Source of the DNA: Clavulina sp. PMI_390
Taxonomy: Eukaryota > Basidiomycota > Agaricomycetes > Cantharellales > Hydnaceae
Direction of reading: 5' to 3'
DNA length: 64,000 nucleotides
NCBI GenBank assembly: GCA_015039315.1
Contig: WIDE01000084.1
Coordinates: forward strand, 1-64,000
Position 1 is the stretch's first letter, and each line of letters starts with the position of its first letter. Both the position numbers and the translations under genes were made by a program. Shown here one piece after another: positions 1 through 11,119 of this stretch. The notes beneath the pieces were generated by a model. The model searched no databases. It saw only the letters and a list, made by a program, of their open reading frames with translations, and was not told where the DNA came from.

Positions 1-66
1 ATTGTCATATTCGAGTTTAGTGAGCCCTATTACATTGATTCCTCTGGATGGCTCGGCGGTAACCAG

Positions 67-825
67 GAGATACTTTGAAATAGGTATGGCTGTGTTCCTC
101 ATCATAAAGTTTGTCAAAAGTTTGCGACAAGGCAAGACCAGTCGCGTGCTGTATATTTTATTCCGAGATGGTCAGTGAGATTCAGCCCCAGGGCAGTGTT
201 GACTATGTATTCTCACATTCCACTATCCACAGGATTTATTGAGTTCATTAGTACGTATGCTTAGGGTCTCTCTACCTTACACACCAACTGATAGGGTCTC
301 TTCCATCCATCGGTGGTGGGTGATTCGGGGTTTACACTGGAATAGGGGTAACAGGTAGGCTACCTCACACCCCCTCATTGCTCAACGTTGAGATCTCAAT
401 GAATCTTCTTGTTGGCAGTGGGGTCAATATTGTGCCTTCTGACTGGCGCAGCGACATGGGTGCGTACTCCACGACGGAGGTGTTATTTACTCACTGCTTA
501 TGGCTTTTCTTTTCTCGACCCACCATCGCTACGATAGGGAAGTAAATATGGCATCTCTAATATCATCCTCGATGCAACGACGTCCGTTTCTTCCATATGT
601 TGCGCTCGCCTGCTGCTCAACATCAAGGATGTCATGAAGCTCTCAGACCCATCAGATCCGCTAGAATGGCAGCCTCAGTGGACCTTGATGGATGTTGCGT
701 CACTGCCATCTCCCAACCGACAAGGCGATAGGGTGTATGAGCCTCCTGGGTTTTACGAATCGGAATCTCCTGCTGTGCTCGAAATGAGCCAGATAGAGAT
801 GTTCGACGACTTCCTGGAGGAATGA
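67..825 (+). CDS. C-terminal part of a DUF6533-like fungal membrane protein (5' truncated by window edge)
   Basis: Four exons can be joined in phase: 67-170, 233-250, 419-459 and 538-825, with consensus GT-AG introns. The product has a hydrophobic segment (FLIIKFVKSLRQ), then LYILFRDG, a short hydrophobic stretch ILCLLTG, and the segment SSICCARLLLNIKD, followed by a hydrophilic acidic tail ending FDDFLEE. The order transmembrane / 'LYRDG' / transmembrane / 'xxRLLLNLR' is what I know from the DUF6533 membrane proteins that are abundant in Agaricomycetes. The function of that family is unknown. The N-terminal part with the DUF6533 domain itself lies left of the window, so the family call rests on the C-terminal half only. 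The first exon boundary (67) is the least certain. Confidence 0.5.
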
Positions 826-1464
826 CCCATGCGTCATGGTCGCTGCTGGCAGTAGTGGCAGCGGGGGTAGTAAAATCATCGTTATCATAAATATCGTTGG
901 GTCTAACGGTTGGCCACTAGCAGCACTGGGATAGAGACTTAACGTCTACGATGGAGCCGGCACTACGCTCTCCCTATTGCTGATCGCTCACCCTCCGTTA
1001 CCTGATGTTCTTGAGGCTGAAGAGGAGAAAGTAGTGGTGGTCATGAACATTATTTTAGGGCACAACTGCACTACTGATAGCTGCAAGAGTCCTTAGAAGT
1101 ATTATATGTATCTTTTGCTAAACTCTCTAGCCCAGAGCAAGGAGCACCAAATCTTACGGTTTCAGGTAGCAGGCATGGCAAGCTGATTTCCCAGACTGTA
1201 TATAAGCGCCGATCGACGATGGCGAGCACTTCACGAACACTCCGAATACAATATGACGAGCTCAGATATTAGTATGAATTATCGGCCTCTCATTGGACTG
1301 ATTGCTGAGCGAGCCACAAATTCACGGATACCATATATTTGCAGAGGGAACGTGACCAGCACTCGATTTGCATGTTCAGAGGGGTATCTTATTGCACATA
1401 AGGATAATGCAGAGCAGTCTAATGAGAATGATAGGAGGGAGAGAGTTGATGATTGTGATAGAAG
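826..1464. other. Intergenic stretch, no supported gene
   Basis: No reading frame with family resemblance or matching splice sites was found here. It probably holds the 3' end of the DUF6533-like gene and spacer. Confidence 0.4.
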
Positions 1465-1839
1465 TCAGCGCTCGGGGAGTAGGAGGTCAGGTAAAGGCTC
1501 TTTCAGGAGAATATAGAGTTCTCGAATCTTCAACCTTATTCCCTTGATATCATCCTGAGAAATCCCAACAGAAGTTAGATGCGTCACTCTAGGCTCTAAG
1601 TAGATCATGAGGCTCACCTCTAAACTCTGCAGTGATGCGTCGACATGGAGCAGGTCTGCCCTGAGCTGCTGGAGTTCGGCAACACCTGGGAGAGAGAAGC
1701 GCGCAGCGTTCAGGAGGAGCTGTGGGTGAGGAGTAGCGCTTTGTGTAGATATACCTCGGGAGACCGCCGCTGCGACGCTCGCAGCGTCGTGGCTGTCTGA
1801 GCCTTGATTGGATAGATTCGTGAATTCTTGCATCGTCAA
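1465..1839 (-). CDS. Coding-like exon of an unknown protein, 5' end unresolved
   Basis: An open frame on the minus strand ends in a TGA at 1465. It reads like protein, not noise: a Ser/Ala-rich part, then a leucine-rich probably helical stretch (AELQQLRADLLHVDASLQSL) and a second helix (GIRLKIRELYILLKEPL). The same frame stays open upstream to about 1890, where an acceptor TGTACAG could begin the exon. I could not find an upstream exon with matching phase and a start codon. It may be the last exon of a broken gene. No family is recognised. Confidence 0.3.
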   Translation of the reverse strand: MTMQEFTNLSNQGSDSHDAASVAAAVSRGISTQSATPHPQLLLNAARFSLPGVAELQQLRADLLHVDASLQSLEVSLMIYLEPRVTHLTSVGISQDDIKGIRLKIRELYILLKEPLPDLLLPER

Positions 1840-2552
1840 TAGGCGGCTGATTTGTGAGTACAGGCCTAAACGCGTGTTGAGGGTCTGTACAGCCAGACGT
1901 AGTCAGTATAGACGACGAGGCGAACGAGTGTTCAGGACTCGGCTTTGGAGTGACTCACTCGTTGGGACTGCGGTTCAGGTCGCCTATATTGAGCATATCA
2001 GTTCTAAGAGCGTCGGTAGCTAACCCTAACAGGCCTTGATCGACGTACGTGTGGCTGCCTCGACGACGGATTACAGTTCTACCAGTAGTACGAACTGAGT
2101 GAAGGGGGGAAAGGTGGAGTCATCCGAGCCCCCAAGCAAAATAAAGCACTTATAGGGCGCGGTACGTGATGAATCGACGAATGAGCTTTGGAGAGTTTCC
2201 AGCGAAGCCAGTGGGTTTCTGTTCGAGGGTTCGATGAACGGAGTTCGAGTTCCTCGGCGGAGCGTTAGGCCATCCCTCGAAGGGAAGGGGACTGCTGAAG
2301 CGCAGGCTGAAGCTAGTCACTGATATATCCCTAAATTCATTGCGAGCAACAAAAGAACGGAAAAATACGCGATTGGGGATTGAACCTGATGACAGCGTAA
2401 ACAAGACACGCGAGAACCAAATTGGGCGCGCTGCTCGTTCTGACATACTCGGCCACCGTCTCGGGATGCCAAAAAGCACCCCCGCTTGAGGCAACACTGG
2501 GTCTCTGAGACACCAACACTTCACTCCTTCCTATTCTCTTCTCCTGCTTGTC

Positions 2553-2900
2553 ACAATATGTCCTTCCCTGTGCCAGCCATGCACGGCAAATCGGCAAAAG
2601 TGACAGTCCATCTTGACATCAAACAACCTCTTCTCGCCCTTCCAGCCATCTCCTTCTCAATAAGCATCTAGATATCTGATATGCCCGCCTCAGCTGGATT
2701 CTAGCCTAAAGTGAGACTTTCCTGCTGCGTAACTTACTGAGGCGAGGACGGCGTGGAGCTATTGTTTCACTCCCGCAAGGAGAAGGCAGTTGGGAGGATC
2801 GTCTCAACTTGACGTTTCACGTTGAAGTTTACTATCCACCACGCACTTGCCACCAACCACGTCGAATTGAAGAAAGGTATCCTAAACTATTTCTTCTTTC
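2553..2900 (+). pseudogene. Degenerate gene copy 1 of a duplicated unknown gene
   Basis: This segment contains a block reading AKVTVHLDIKQPLLALP near 2595-2645 and a second block reading VEVYYPP...CHQPRRIEERY near 2822-2880. Both blocks recur in the same order around 4880-5180. Between them the frame is broken and no splicing restores it to my eye. The first block resembles the start of arrestin-like proteins only vaguely, so no function is assigned. Confidence 0.4.
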
Positions 2901-4852
2901 CGTTTCTAATCACTTACCAGGATCGCGATCGTAGGAGACCCGCTCTATTCACTTCTGGAGAGGGTAAGCGGCGGAAGAGGCGCCTTCAAAAGGCAAGACT
3001 ACTTCTTAGGTGGCGATATCACCTATCTCGCCTACATGACATACTAACTGCGGGTCTGTAGGTGAGCAGGGTTCCTTAAAGTATGCTCGCGGATAGGATC
3101 AGACACGACTTGATATCCGGGCACCAGACCCCGCTGAGCGATACTTACGGAAAGCTTTAGTGAAGCTATGAACACTATGCGTACACGTATCTGAGTGGCC
3201 TGATAACATACCCACAGGTAGCAGACACATGTGCACAACGGAAACTCAGCAGTCGGTCGGAACCCCAATCTATCAAATCGAAAGACCCACATCAATCCTC
3301 TCGCCCGCCCCAAGAAAGCTTCGTCCTCGGCCATACCCAACATTCTTTCACCCCTGCATTTTCGGCGTGATAGTCTACAATCAGAGATTCTTACCACCTC
3401 GTAACACCGTTCCTTCGAGACACCCCCTGGCCTATATCGTGTCGCCAGTCTACCCTCTTCATCCTGGCTCCCGGTATTGTCCACAATCCCTATCTTTCTT
3501 CGGGACGGTCTAGTTGTGAGTCATTTAAACTCCGTCAGTGCATCTCGGTTTCCTATGGTTGTTCATATGCGCTGCTACTCGTCATCTTTCTTCCTTTCTC
3601 ATTCAGTGCGTATCTATATCACCCACGTTTGACGCACTCATGTACGATGTGCCGACCACTTCGTCCAAGACCTCGGCTTTCCCTATGTGTGGTAACAACT
3701 GTCGTCGTACTATCCGTGTCTATCTTATTCCTTTGCATCGGTCATTGCTATCTCATCCCCACTGCGTCACTGAGACCTGAAGCTGGCTGATCCGCCATTC
3801 TCGACTTTGGAACCTCTCTCGCGCCCCGCTGTCATTACGACCTCGGTGTCGGTCCACCATGTGTTACCGTCTCCCAGAGCCCCGCTTTCGTGACCAGTCG
3901 GAGGTCACAACCCCCATCCGCGAATAACGGTGAGGCTTGTTCCAGCACTGAAATGCCAGCTGCTATTGGGCTGCGAACGATCATCAGGGAGTTCAGACAG
4001 CAACGAAGCGGCGAAAGATCTCCGAGGGATTTTTCCATCTTATTGCCCGCCAGAGCCGACCAATCACTTAACTCGTTCCAGGTGCGTTGCGACCTTTTCC
4101 TCACGCTGATGTTCGGCATGGTGCAATATTCAACCTGCTCAATCTAAACCATAGGCATAACCAATCTGGAGACTCCCTCTCCCGCTGGCCAGGTTGCAGT
4201 GGACTCACTCTTCTCCGTGGGTCAGAGTAGCAAAACTAGTAATGCCTCGATCCTTGGATACATCTCAACTAGTGTTATTGGTATGCTACTCTTGTGCGTA
4301 TCGTAGGACTCTTCGCTCTCATCAATCAGGGGTAACTATTAAGGCCTGAATGTAGAAAGGTCTGGATAGGGAGCCCGGCTACGGGTATCACATGCTACGG
4401 GCGTTGAAGGTTCCATCGAGAAATCTCCTATGCAGGATCATAGAAATACCTTTATCCGTACACCCTTCGAGGGGATATTGGCTGGGGCCAGTCCCTCTGG
4501 AAGAACTCCATGACGACTTAATACGACAGGGTGAATCTCAAGCTGAAACGAGCACAGTAGCGCAGCAGACTAGTGCGTCCTCGGCAATTACATTTTCGTC
4601 TATCTACATCTGTTCATTGTTATAGGGCCATATATTAAGACCTGAAAGTGACGTTTTTTTGAGAGAGAAGTGAGACACGCTGGCAAATACGTGAGCATAG
4701 CCACTGTGACGTCAACCTTGTTTTTTTTTTTTCTTCGCCCGTTCATCTTTCAACTATGCTGATAAATGGCCCATATCAAAGCGAGGACTGACCAATCCGG
4801 AGAACGAGATGCCGAAACTCCCTCTCTTTCATGTCAATTCTCTGAGGAGACG

Positions 4853-5180
4853 TTATTTCCTTCGAAACGGAAATGCATCGAACTGGCAAAAGTCACCATC
4901 CACCTCAATCCCAAGCAGCCTCTCCTTGCCCTTCCTAATTATATTCTTCCTATCTCGCAATTGAATATTCGAATGGCCCTCAGGAGTTGGATCGTAGCTC
5001 AAAGTACCCCTTTCCCGTCATATCATTTCGTCAGATCAGTGTATGTGGAGCTGATGTTTCTGTGCTTCTTAGGGAACGACGGCTTGGATGATCTCCATAA
5101 CTTGATAGTTGAAGTAGAAATCCAGCGCTTGCCACATACTCGCCATAAACCGCGCGGACTTCAGGAAAGGTATATCAACT
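4853..5180 (+). pseudogene. Degenerate gene copy 2 of the same unknown gene
   Basis: Related to the copy at 2553-2900. The first block reads AKVTIHLNPKQPLLALP (about 4889-4939) and the second VEVEIQ...TRHKPRGLQERY (about 5110-5175). Here a single frame stays open from 4766 to 5221, so this copy is less broken than the other, although the protein lacks any fold I recognise. It could be a short surviving exon set of a live gene. Confidence 0.4.
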
Positions 5181-6258
5181 GCCTCTTCATAATTATTCGA
5201 TCGATCACCAAGTTCCTATGATAGGCGGCCTAGTCTTTTTACCTCAGGTGAGGGAATGAGGCGAGATAACTGCCTTGAGATGGTCAATATCTGTCGTGAG
5301 TGATGGAAGACTCTTGTAGGCGATAACTTATTCTATTCAGCGGTTTATAGGTGATCGAGGCGATGCGCCGGCTCTGAGGCTTGCTCGCCAATGGGATGAG
5401 ACGCGGCTTGATATACGAATACCGAACCCATATAAAAGACTCTACCAAAAAGTTAAGGTAAGCTAGCAAGGAGTATCCCGTCCAATATCAGAACGAATCT
5501 TATATTTCGAACCCAGGCAGCAGAGGCTCAACGCAGAAGCGGATCAGAACCCTCATCTGACGAGTCAAAAAGCGCTCACAAATCATACTAGTACCCACAA
5601 CTACCACTCTCGTCGACGCATATACCCATCGTCGCCTCGCCATCCGGGGCTTTGGTGTGATAGCCGCGGTGAAAGTTGTCTTCCCTCGCTCACCCAACCC
5701 TACCGCTAGTCCTCACTCTTCCTGCTGGTATTTCATCCATTATCCTGGAGGGCCATCCGTCATGTTTCTGTTTAGTCCACGTTAACCATGAACCACGGAT
5801 CGTTTCGGTATCGGCCACGGAGCTCGGTTGCTCACATTATGTCAAGGTTCTTTTGTGCTAGTAGTTTTCGAGGCCACTGATGATAGCGCGCAAATCAACG
5901 AAGCCAACAAAGACCGAAAACGCCTCTTCCCGTTTCGCGGGGTGACTGATAGATAATTATAAAAATAAAAATGAAAATAAAAAACACCTTCGTGATGTGC
6001 AGTCTCCTTTAAGAATTGTCGGCGCTATCTAAGGGTCCTGATAGTTGGAATATTCTTGCCTGTTGTTTGGCCAACCGCGCGTCTGTTTCTCTAATATTCA
6101 AATCCAGCATTTGCGATCGCGATGGCCGCCAGTGTCTGTGTGAAATTATCCGAATGTGCATACACAGCCCTCGTATCCTCAGCGTCTCTTCCTCTTTCCG
6201 CGTCCCCTAGGCGTCTCAGAGCCTTCACCAGAAGGTTTGGCACGCCCCTCAACGAACC

Positions 6259-8456
6259 ATGTCTTTGCGCCGAAACTATACCCCAGTCCTCACCCCTCAC
6301 TTTATGACATCCCAGAGCGCAAAGTTAGACCTTAACCTAAACCCTTTACTTCGTCTTGATCGCGATCGCAGTACGGCGGCCAACCAGCGGGTTCGCAAAG
6401 CTTCTGAGCTGGACTTCGCACAAGACGCCCTTGGTCCTCCAACCAAGAAGGCTCGAGTCTCATCAGAATCTCGTGCTTTCGCCCCTCGTGATAGTCGGAA
6501 TCTTCCTCTTCACGATCTCCGCCTCTTTTCCCTCGCTCAACACAAAATCCCCGCTCGTATTTCACGGAAATCACCAAATCCTCCCACCCTTCCCAAAACA
6601 CCACTTAATACCCATATCACCTCCAATTCTGCAACATCCTCCCAAAACAATCAAGAGGCTGTGTCATATCGTAAGCGCTCTGTCGTGGGTCGATCGCTGC
6701 CTCGATCGTCCAAGAGACTGCACTCTTCTTCAACGACAAACCTCCTCAACGAGAATATAACACCCTTCACATTCATTCTGAGGATTAAAAAAGACTCACG
6801 GGCAAGAATACCCGGCTCACGGCAAGCGCGCTGCTTAAAGGATACCACGAACAGTCATGACGATCGCGAATCATCCACCAAATCCTATCTTAGCGTTGCG
6901 AGCCTAAGTGAAACTCCTTCGGAAATAAATCCGGCGCTCTTGGAGCGTTTTGGATTCGCTTCTGGTAGTGATCTATCCGAACTTCCATCAGGTGAAGCGA
7001 CAGCGCTTCTCGACCAAATCTATTCCGTATGTCATCCTTCGTGTATTATAAGCAAGGATAGCTAAAATGTTATCTCGCCTCTTAGCACCTCCAAACCCAC
7101 GCTTCAGGTTCTGATGAATACCCGCAAATTCTTCGGTTTCTACAAGACTGCTCCTCTCAAACTAGAAGTCTCCCCACAGCCTTCTTCCTCAAGAACGTCA
7201 AGTTTGAAAGGAGAGATCGTATCGGGAAGGGGGGAGGTGCGCTTGTGTATAGAGGGCGTATAGATGAGCACTATGTGGTTGTCCGAGAACTTGTGATAGG
7301 TGTTAGGAAACCTGATCAACCACTGAACCGCGAATGCTTTAGGGTGAGTCTACCTTGATTGGTCTTCCTCATATAGCGCTCACTATCCTCTACAGCTTGT
7401 CCATCGCGAAGCTATAATTCATTCCCAACTGGACCATCCCAACATACTTCCTTTCTTGGGAATCTATCACGAGGATGACAAATCCTATCCGCTCACGATA
7501 TTTCCGTTCGTGAAGCGGGGATCGCTTGAGGACTTGTTGAGAGACCTTGGACCCGGTCAGCTGATGGACCTCCCAGATCTGATCAAGCTCGTGAGTCTAT
7601 CTATTCCTGATTCGCGCGACATTTATTAATTGTGTGGGCTAGCTTATTGGAACTGCAAGAGGTGTAGTCTATCTACACTCGCGAAAACCCCCAATTATCC
7701 ATGGAGATCTTCACCCTGTACGTTCTGAACTAATCACGCTCACGACCATAACTGATCTCAATGTGCCAAAACACCACAGGGAAATATCCTGATCCACGAA
7801 TCAGGCAATCCCCTACTTTGCGATTTTGGTCGCAGTCGCATCCGTCACGAGATATCCCGTCGCTCGAATCGAGAAGAAGGAGGACGCGCTCGGTTCCTGG
7901 CTCCTGAGCTCTCTGACGGTCGAACAGAGCGCTTTTGTTCAACCCAAGAGAGTGACATTTTTGCTCTCGCGATGACATTTTTGAATGCCTGGAGTGCCGA
8001 GTTGCCGTTCCCTGAGCTCAAAAACGAGCGTCAAGTGGTTACGGGAGCTATTCAAGGTGAAAGACCAATTCGACCTACTTCCGTAGTTGCATTAGAAGGA
8101 GATGTTGAAGTTGGGTTCTGGGAGCTACTTGGGGAAATGTGGGCGCACGATGCGACTGAGCGGCCATCAAGCGGCCAAACCCTGGAAAGATTGGAGCTTA
8201 TTTTTGGCCACTGTAAGTTCATCGCTTTTTGGCACTACTTTGGCGTATCAATCGTGACTTAGTCATTTACTCTGTTGTCTCGACGTGATGAACATCGGAC
8301 CCCTTAGCTAAACAATGGTTTCCATTGGATAATGACCTTCTATATCCTCTGCGCCGTAGTGGCCCACAAAAGTCTGCTCAGGAGCAATTACGTCAGCGGA
8401 CGGGTCCCTGGGGGGGAGGCGATTTTTTTTTTGATACGAGTTGGGGGTTTTTGTAG
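6259..8456 (+). CDS. Protein kinase-like protein with disordered N-terminus
   Basis: Six exons: 6259-7026, 7086-7343, 7396-7590, 7643-7717, 7780-8212, 8308-8456, giving 625 residues. Residues 1 to about 255 are basic, Ser/Thr-rich and probably disordered. A kinase fold follows from about residue 295. It has a glycine loop (GKGGGALVYRG), a strand-3 segment YVVVREL where Arg sits at the usual Lys position, an alpha-C REAIIHSQL with its Glu, HPNILPFLGIY, the catalytic loop HGDLHPGNIL, DFG, and APE. These are motifs of an active Ser/Thr- or Tyr-like kinase apart from the Lys-to-Arg change. The end is less certain: the last exon runs through a run of ten T, and a splice from about 8390 to 8513 would give a different tail ending at 8662. 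No kinase subfamily can be assigned by eye. It stands alone amid degenerate DNA. Confidence 0.8.
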
Positions 8457-11119
8457 TTCGCCGGCACTTTTGCGTCTCTATTCAGCTGTCATCCACATAC
8501 ACAGCTATTTGCAAAAAGGCGGTTCTATTTGCCGCCCAAGAGGAGATTGTCACCCCCTTCGGGCCGGATCTAATTCCTACAAGTCATGTCAATATCAAAT
8601 TACAAGGAATAGCCCTTGCGGTCCCGCTAGAAGAGTTTGATGATTTAGTGCTGGATGAATAATGTATCGTGGCATAACCTTATAATTGTAGAAGAATAAT
8701 TACACCGCTTTCCCTGAGCACGGGAGATAGTTTTCCGAATCCGTGGGCATACATTAGAAGACCTCTATATTTTAGATTGGAAATCACGATGGGCGCATTA
8801 TTAGAACGCTTGATATGATATTAACACGTAGAATACGCTGTTGTTTTCAATGAAGGAGGCGTCGACTGTAAGCAGAGTTGGCAGACGCGAGCGCGCACTG
8901 CCCTTCATTGGCTCAGAATTCTCCAGTCACACGTAATGGATCCCGGTATGGATCCCAGTCTCAATGTCATGTCTCGTTGCACAAAGCACAGGCATGTATT
9001 AACTGTGCGTTGTTGGAACTTTTTTTCTCAGCTTTCGCCGTCGCCGTGTTTTCGCCCTTCTTCCCCACATGTGCACGGTGCCAGGATTAATATCAGGGAT
9101 TGTATTCATGCATGTAGTTGCGCAGTAGGATAATTAGAGATTAATAAATTGATTGTTCCCTATGTATTTCTACTCACCCAAAGCTTCTACAAATACTCTC
9201 GCTGCATGCACCCATCCATGCACTTAGGTCCACACTAATTGGGGTAATTTGTACAAAAACTCTTTATACCGTATCAGCTGTGCAGGTGCTGAGCGTAGAC
9301 TTATATACTCAAAGCGGCGGGATATCAAGACATATAAGAAGAGTTGAGATTGGTGTCAAAATCAGAACTGGAATCGATTCCTGCGGCGGCGATACAATCC
9401 ACTGGCCGGCAAAGTAATGACGTTATCAAGTTAATCTCAAGAGGATGCTGAGTAGGGTATCAGCAAGAAGCAGGAATAAAAGCAAGTCTTAAATATCGGG
9501 CTAGGTTCGGGCCGATTACAATTCGCGTTTTGGGGTACGTGCATTCATTTCGGCTTGGTCTGGACGGCGGGGTTGGGTGGCAAAGGTGTGTATTGGCTGG
9601 TTCACAGAGGCCACAATGTTTAGATTTCGGGTTAAGCTAGCTATTTATAGGGACACAGAATAATGTTGTTCGGAGGTGACTACATCGCAAGTGATGGAAC
9701 GGAACGACGTTTCAAGGCAGAGGCAAGGAGCGCGGCGGTGGTGGCAGCATCCGGCTCTGGTGACCGACAATCGCTCCACAGTTTTCCCCACTGGTTAGCA
9801 TAGGCGATTTGATTTGTGGGTTGTTCGCAGTGGGGTTTTGGCGCGAACAGAGGGTGTTCGGGGCTTCAACGGCCGCATTAGGAAGGTTCGAGGTCGATAT
9901 AAGGATAATAATACCTGATTCGCTCTCGCTTGCTCGCTGCCATCAATGGAGGCAGCTTTTTGAAATGCCCACGATTTGCTCATCTAACTCCAGCATGCAT
10001 TTAGGCCTTGTACAGCTGTTTGCAAAAGTCCTGGTAATCTGGTGTGCAGCCGCTGGGACATTCAGAGGATATCTAGGGATGATCCATCACATCAGCTGAC
10101 TGTTCCGCACTGTTTGGCCTTGACGATAGGCCCCCTGGAGTTCAGCTGGACATCGAGTTGTGATTATATGAAGCCAGAAAGTATTTTAGCTATGATTCCT
10201 GCATCCCAAGCGCCAATATAGCGAATGTGAGAACAAGGGAGTTCTCTTTTGGGTGTCGAGATATCTCGGAGCCGCCCCTCGTAATAAACAGTGTGAAATG
10301 CCTGGGTCGCTCACAGGAGCGTCAGCCGCCGCGCGACAGATCGCCAGGACTTTTTTAACCAGCTGTGCTTCCCGTTGCAAACGAGCATCTCCCTATCTTA
10401 CCTATTGTGGTGAGCCCTTAGGCAGAGTCGCCCCTTTGGGTGACCCGGGGAATGAGTTGGGAGACTGGCGTGATTTCGCCTCTCGCTTCATCTTCTCTTG
10501 CTGAAAACACCCTCTTGCAGCAGACGAATCTGTTCCGCTTCGCTCACGTCTGGTCATGTACAGTGTTGCTGTCCTGTTCATATCTAGTAAGGATTATGCC
10601 CAGGGATAAGTCCCCCTCCTCCTCCGAATGAATACTGCAGGGTTTTGGTGACGTATTCGATTAGGCGGCTTTAATCAGGAAGAGAAATGCCATACTCCTG
10701 ATCCAGTTCTGCTAGAAAATAAACGAGGGGACTCATGCGTATAAGAGAGTTGAGCAAGAAGTTGACGAAAAAAAGAGAGGAAAATCGGGAATACGCTGGG
10801 GCTGTTGACCACCAAGTTGAGTGAGATTTCGCTCAGTATAAACAACCTATATATCCCAGAGTGTCCCCAGACTGACTTCTTTCGACGAAAGTTCACGTTT
10901 TCCGTCATAGCCGATTCAAGTCGTAATAAACCAGGATGGTGCACTAAGGGTGAAACGATGCTAGTACAATATCAAGCGGTGAAAGGAAACTATTCCAGAC
11001 ACCCAAATAACACGAATAGAAAGCAAGTTGAGCGAGATCGAAAGCAGATATAGAACGCAATTTACAACAAGAAAAAGCACGCGCACAACATTCTCGGAGC
11101 GAAAGGTTTCTCAACTAGG
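8457..11119. other. Long intergenic stretch
   Basis: About 2.7 kb without a supported gene. The frame 8513-8662 (ending EEFDDLVLDE) could be an alternative last exon of the kinase-like gene to its left. The rest shows only short unrelated frames and A/T-rich spacer. Confidence 0.4.

Larger units (their letters stand above)
1890..6258. other. Gene-poor, apparently degenerate 4.4 kb stretch
   Basis: No complete gene can be built here. Visible remains are two related degenerate segments (listed separately), a plus-strand hydrophobic segment around 3700-3740 that could be a membrane helix (VVVLSVSILFLCIGHCY), and another near 4250-4290 (GYISTSVIGMLLLCV). Stops and lost splice sites interrupt them. 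The picture fits a graveyard of secreted or membrane-protein genes, but that is inference. Confidence 0.4.

Noticed and set aside
2370..2460. tRNA-like sequence on the minus strand with a B-box-like GGTTCAATCC and a possible anticodon stem
   Set aside because: The T-stem and acceptor stem do not pair and the anticodon loop lacks the invariant T33. It may be a decayed tRNA or SINE head; a covariance-model search would decide.
2150..2597. Overlapping minus-strand frames of 86 and 124 codons
   Set aside because: No codon-use, splice or family support; the region overlaps the tRNA-like sequence and a degenerate gene copy.
5505..5585. Second tRNA-like stretch on the minus strand (GGGTTCGAAA, TTTGACTCGTCA)
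   Set aside because: No cloverleaf can be drawn; isolated box similarity only.
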